Positions 62,989 through 64,000 of a stretch of 64,000 nucleotides of DNA are shown piece by piece (position 1 is the first letter of the stretch; every line of letters starts with the position of its first letter). This DNA comes from Naumannella halotolerans (GTDB lineage Bacteria > Actinomycetota > Actinomycetes > Propionibacteriales > Propionibacteriaceae): the NCBI RefSeq assembly GCF_004364645.1, contig NZ_SOAW01000001.1:2046001-2110000 (forward strand), read 5' to 3'. The translations under genes and the position numbers were made by a program. The notes below the pieces were generated by a model, which was given only the letters and a program-made list of their open reading frames with translations, searched no databases and was not told the DNA's origin.

Positions 62989-63780
62989 GTGAGCCTGGTC
63001 GGGGGCGGGCCCGGTGACCCCGGGTTGCTGACCGGCCGGGCGGTCCGGGCGATCGGCGAGGCAGATGTGGTGCTGCACGATCGACTGTGCCCGCGCGAGG
63101 CGCTGCTCGACCTGGCTCCGGGTGCCGAGTTGATCGACGTCGGCAAACGTCCCGGCCACCACGCCATGCCGCAGGAGGAGATCGAACGACTGATGGTGGA
63201 CCGGGCCCGGCGCGGATTGCGGGTGGTACGGCTGAAGGGCGGCGACCCGTTCGTCTTCGGCCGGGGCGGTGAGGAGGTCCTGACCTGCCGTCGGGCCGGC
63301 GTACCGGTGGAGGTCGTACCCGGTGTGTCCAGTGCCATCGCCGTTCCCGCTGCCGCCGGGATCCCGGTGACCCACCGCGGTGTGGCCCATGCCTTCACGG
63401 TGATCTCGGCCCATGCCGGACTGGGTGAGGACGAACTGCAGCAGCTCGCGCAGCTGGATGGGACGATCGTCGTCCTGATGGGGGTCGGCACCTTGGACCA
63501 GGTGCTCGACGGGTTGCGCCGTCACGGCATGTCCGATCACACCCCGGTGGCGATCATCGAGCGCGGGTTCAGCGCCGACGAGCGTCGGCTGGTCTCCACG
63601 ATCGGTGCGATCGGTGCACAGGTACCGGAGTTCGCACCTGTCTCGCCGGCGGTGATCGTGATCGGGGCGGTGGTCGCCGCTCTGACCGAAAACGTCTCGG
63701 GGTCGGCCCCGCAGTGCGAAACTGACCCCGACACCAAGACGGTGCTCGGCCCGGTCCTGCAGGCACTCGGTCCGAGCTGA
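62989..63780 (+). CDS. cobA: Uroporphyrinogen-III C-methyltransferase (SUMT)
   Basis: A 263-residue SAM-dependent enzyme that methylates uroporphyrinogen III twice to precorrin-2, the branch point to sirohaem and cobalamin. Motifs: VSLVGGGPGDPGLLTGRAVR, VVRLKGGDPFVFGRGGEEV, VVPGVSSAIAVPAAAGIPVT and VVLMGVGTLDQVLDGLRRHG. It is the CobA-only form without CysG dehydrogenase/chelatase domains, consistent with the separate sirB. GTG 62989 is the likely start; no good ribosome site is visible. hemD follows after 14 bases. Confidence 0.92.
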   Translation: MSLVGGGPGDPGLLTGRAVRAIGEADVVLHDRLCPREALLDLAPGAELIDVGKRPGHHAMPQEEIERLMVDRARRGLRVVRLKGGDPFVFGRGGEEVLTCRRAGVPVEVVPGVSSAIAVPAAAGIPVTHRGVAHAFTVISAHAGLGEDELQQLAQLDGTIVVLMGVGTLDQVLDGLRRHGMSDHTPVAIIERGFSADERRLVSTIGAIGAQVPEFAPVSPAVIVIGAVVAALTENVSGSAPQCETDPDTKTVLGPVLQALGPS

Positions 63781-63794
63781 GCGTTGGGACTCCG

Positions 63795-64000
63795 ATGTCA
63801 GGAACGCCCGGACCGGGCACATGCGATCGGCCCGGACGCACATCATCGACCGGGTTCGCCCCCGACCAGTTGCGCGGTTTCCGGATCGGTGTGACCGCCG
63901 ACCGGCGGGCCGAGGATCTGATCGCCGCCTTCGAACGACGCGGTGCCGAGGTGCTCCACGCCCCGACCATCCGGATGACCGATGTCGCCGACGACGGTGA
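63795..64000 (+). CDS. hemD: Uroporphyrinogen-III synthase, 5' part only
   Basis: Runs off the window. From ATG 63795 the frame reads a short variable N-terminus, then FAPDQLRGFRIGVTADRRAE and LIAAFERRGAEVLHAPTIRM, the start of a HemD domain. HemD cyclises hydroxymethylbilane to uroporphyrinogen III, the CobA substrate; the cobA-hemD order is common. Confidence 0.8.
   Translation, partial: MSGTPGPGTCDRPGRTSSTGFAPDQLRGFRIGVTADRRAEDLIAAFERRGAEVLHAPTIRMTDVADDG

Noticed and set aside
62736-63846. Minus-strand frames across cobA
   Set aside because: They are shadows of cobA. None encodes the missing N-terminal part of NirD in any of the three minus frames.
1-64000. tRNA genes, rRNA genes, integrases or transposases
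   Set aside because: No tRNA-like GGTTCRANNCC arm in a cloverleaf context, no rRNA sequence and no recombinase or transposase motif was seen in any frame.

Overview
The window is high-GC DNA from an actinobacterium, most likely a member of the Propionibacteriales/Propionibacteriaceae (family assignment is inference). Evidence includes a resuscitation-promoting factor, a zinc-type S14 (rpsN), a short adenylate kinase, DUF2332, DUF1707 and DUF2510 proteins, LGFP repeats, IdeR/DtxR-like iron boxes, and an L17 with an actinobacterial-style C-terminal extension. No tRNA, rRNA, insertion sequence, prophage or CRISPR array was seen.

Layout. 52-8069: stress and accessory genes (CsbD, a secreted prenyltransferase-repeat protein, superoxide dismutase, two MFS exporters, a VOC protein, a DUF4186 protein) around a broken cell-wall metalloprotease. 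8159-12016 (minus): infA-rpmJ-rpsM-rpsK-rpsD-rpoA-rplQ. 12255-33337: an accessory block of about 21 kb with an LGFP-repeat peptidase, a sugar/polyol ABC importer without an ATPase, a ferritin-like diiron protein, isochorismate synthase, a BadF-type kinase, a PfkB kinase and class II aldolase pair, an aldehyde dehydrogenase, and a damaged ferric-siderophore importer ('locus A'). 33506-36415 (minus): secY, adk, map. 36560-41038: an SNF2 helicase and a resuscitation-promoting factor. 41207-45484 (minus): rplN-rplX-rplE-rpsN-rpsH-rplF-rplR-rpsE-rpmD-rplO. 45998-49879: a complete second siderophore importer ('locus B'). 49945-56691: a LysR regulator, a TauD-type dioxygenase, glpX and two adjacent GTPases. 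56791-62949 (minus): an assimilatory nitrate locus (electron-transfer flavoprotein, molybdenum reductase, NarK-type transporter, sirohydrochlorin chelatase, nirD remnant). 62989-64000: cobA and the start of hemD, which supply uroporphyrinogen III and precorrin-2/sirohaem precursors.

Two themes stand out. First, the spc/alpha ribosomal supercluster, normally contiguous from rplN to rplQ, is cut into three blocks by unrelated genes, and the S10 part that normally precedes rplN is absent. Second, gene decay is concentrated in dispensable uptake and assimilation pathways. Locus A has a frameshifted binding protein, a frameshifted permease and an ATPase that has lost Walker B in frame. The nitrate locus has a frameshifted reductase, a frameshifted transporter and a nirD lacking its 5' part. 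The cell-wall protease has a nonsense codon and a frameshift. The five small indels all change short G/C runs, so some could be assembly errors; the larger deletions cannot be explained that way.

How the genes fit together: iron is a recurring thread, with IdeR-like boxes at both siderophore loci and weaker related motifs before the ferritin-like gene and the TauD dioxygenase. CobA, the chelatase and the nitrate genes form a sirohaem/nitrate module. The ribosomal blocks carry their own promoters with an 18-nt spacer and strong hairpin terminators.
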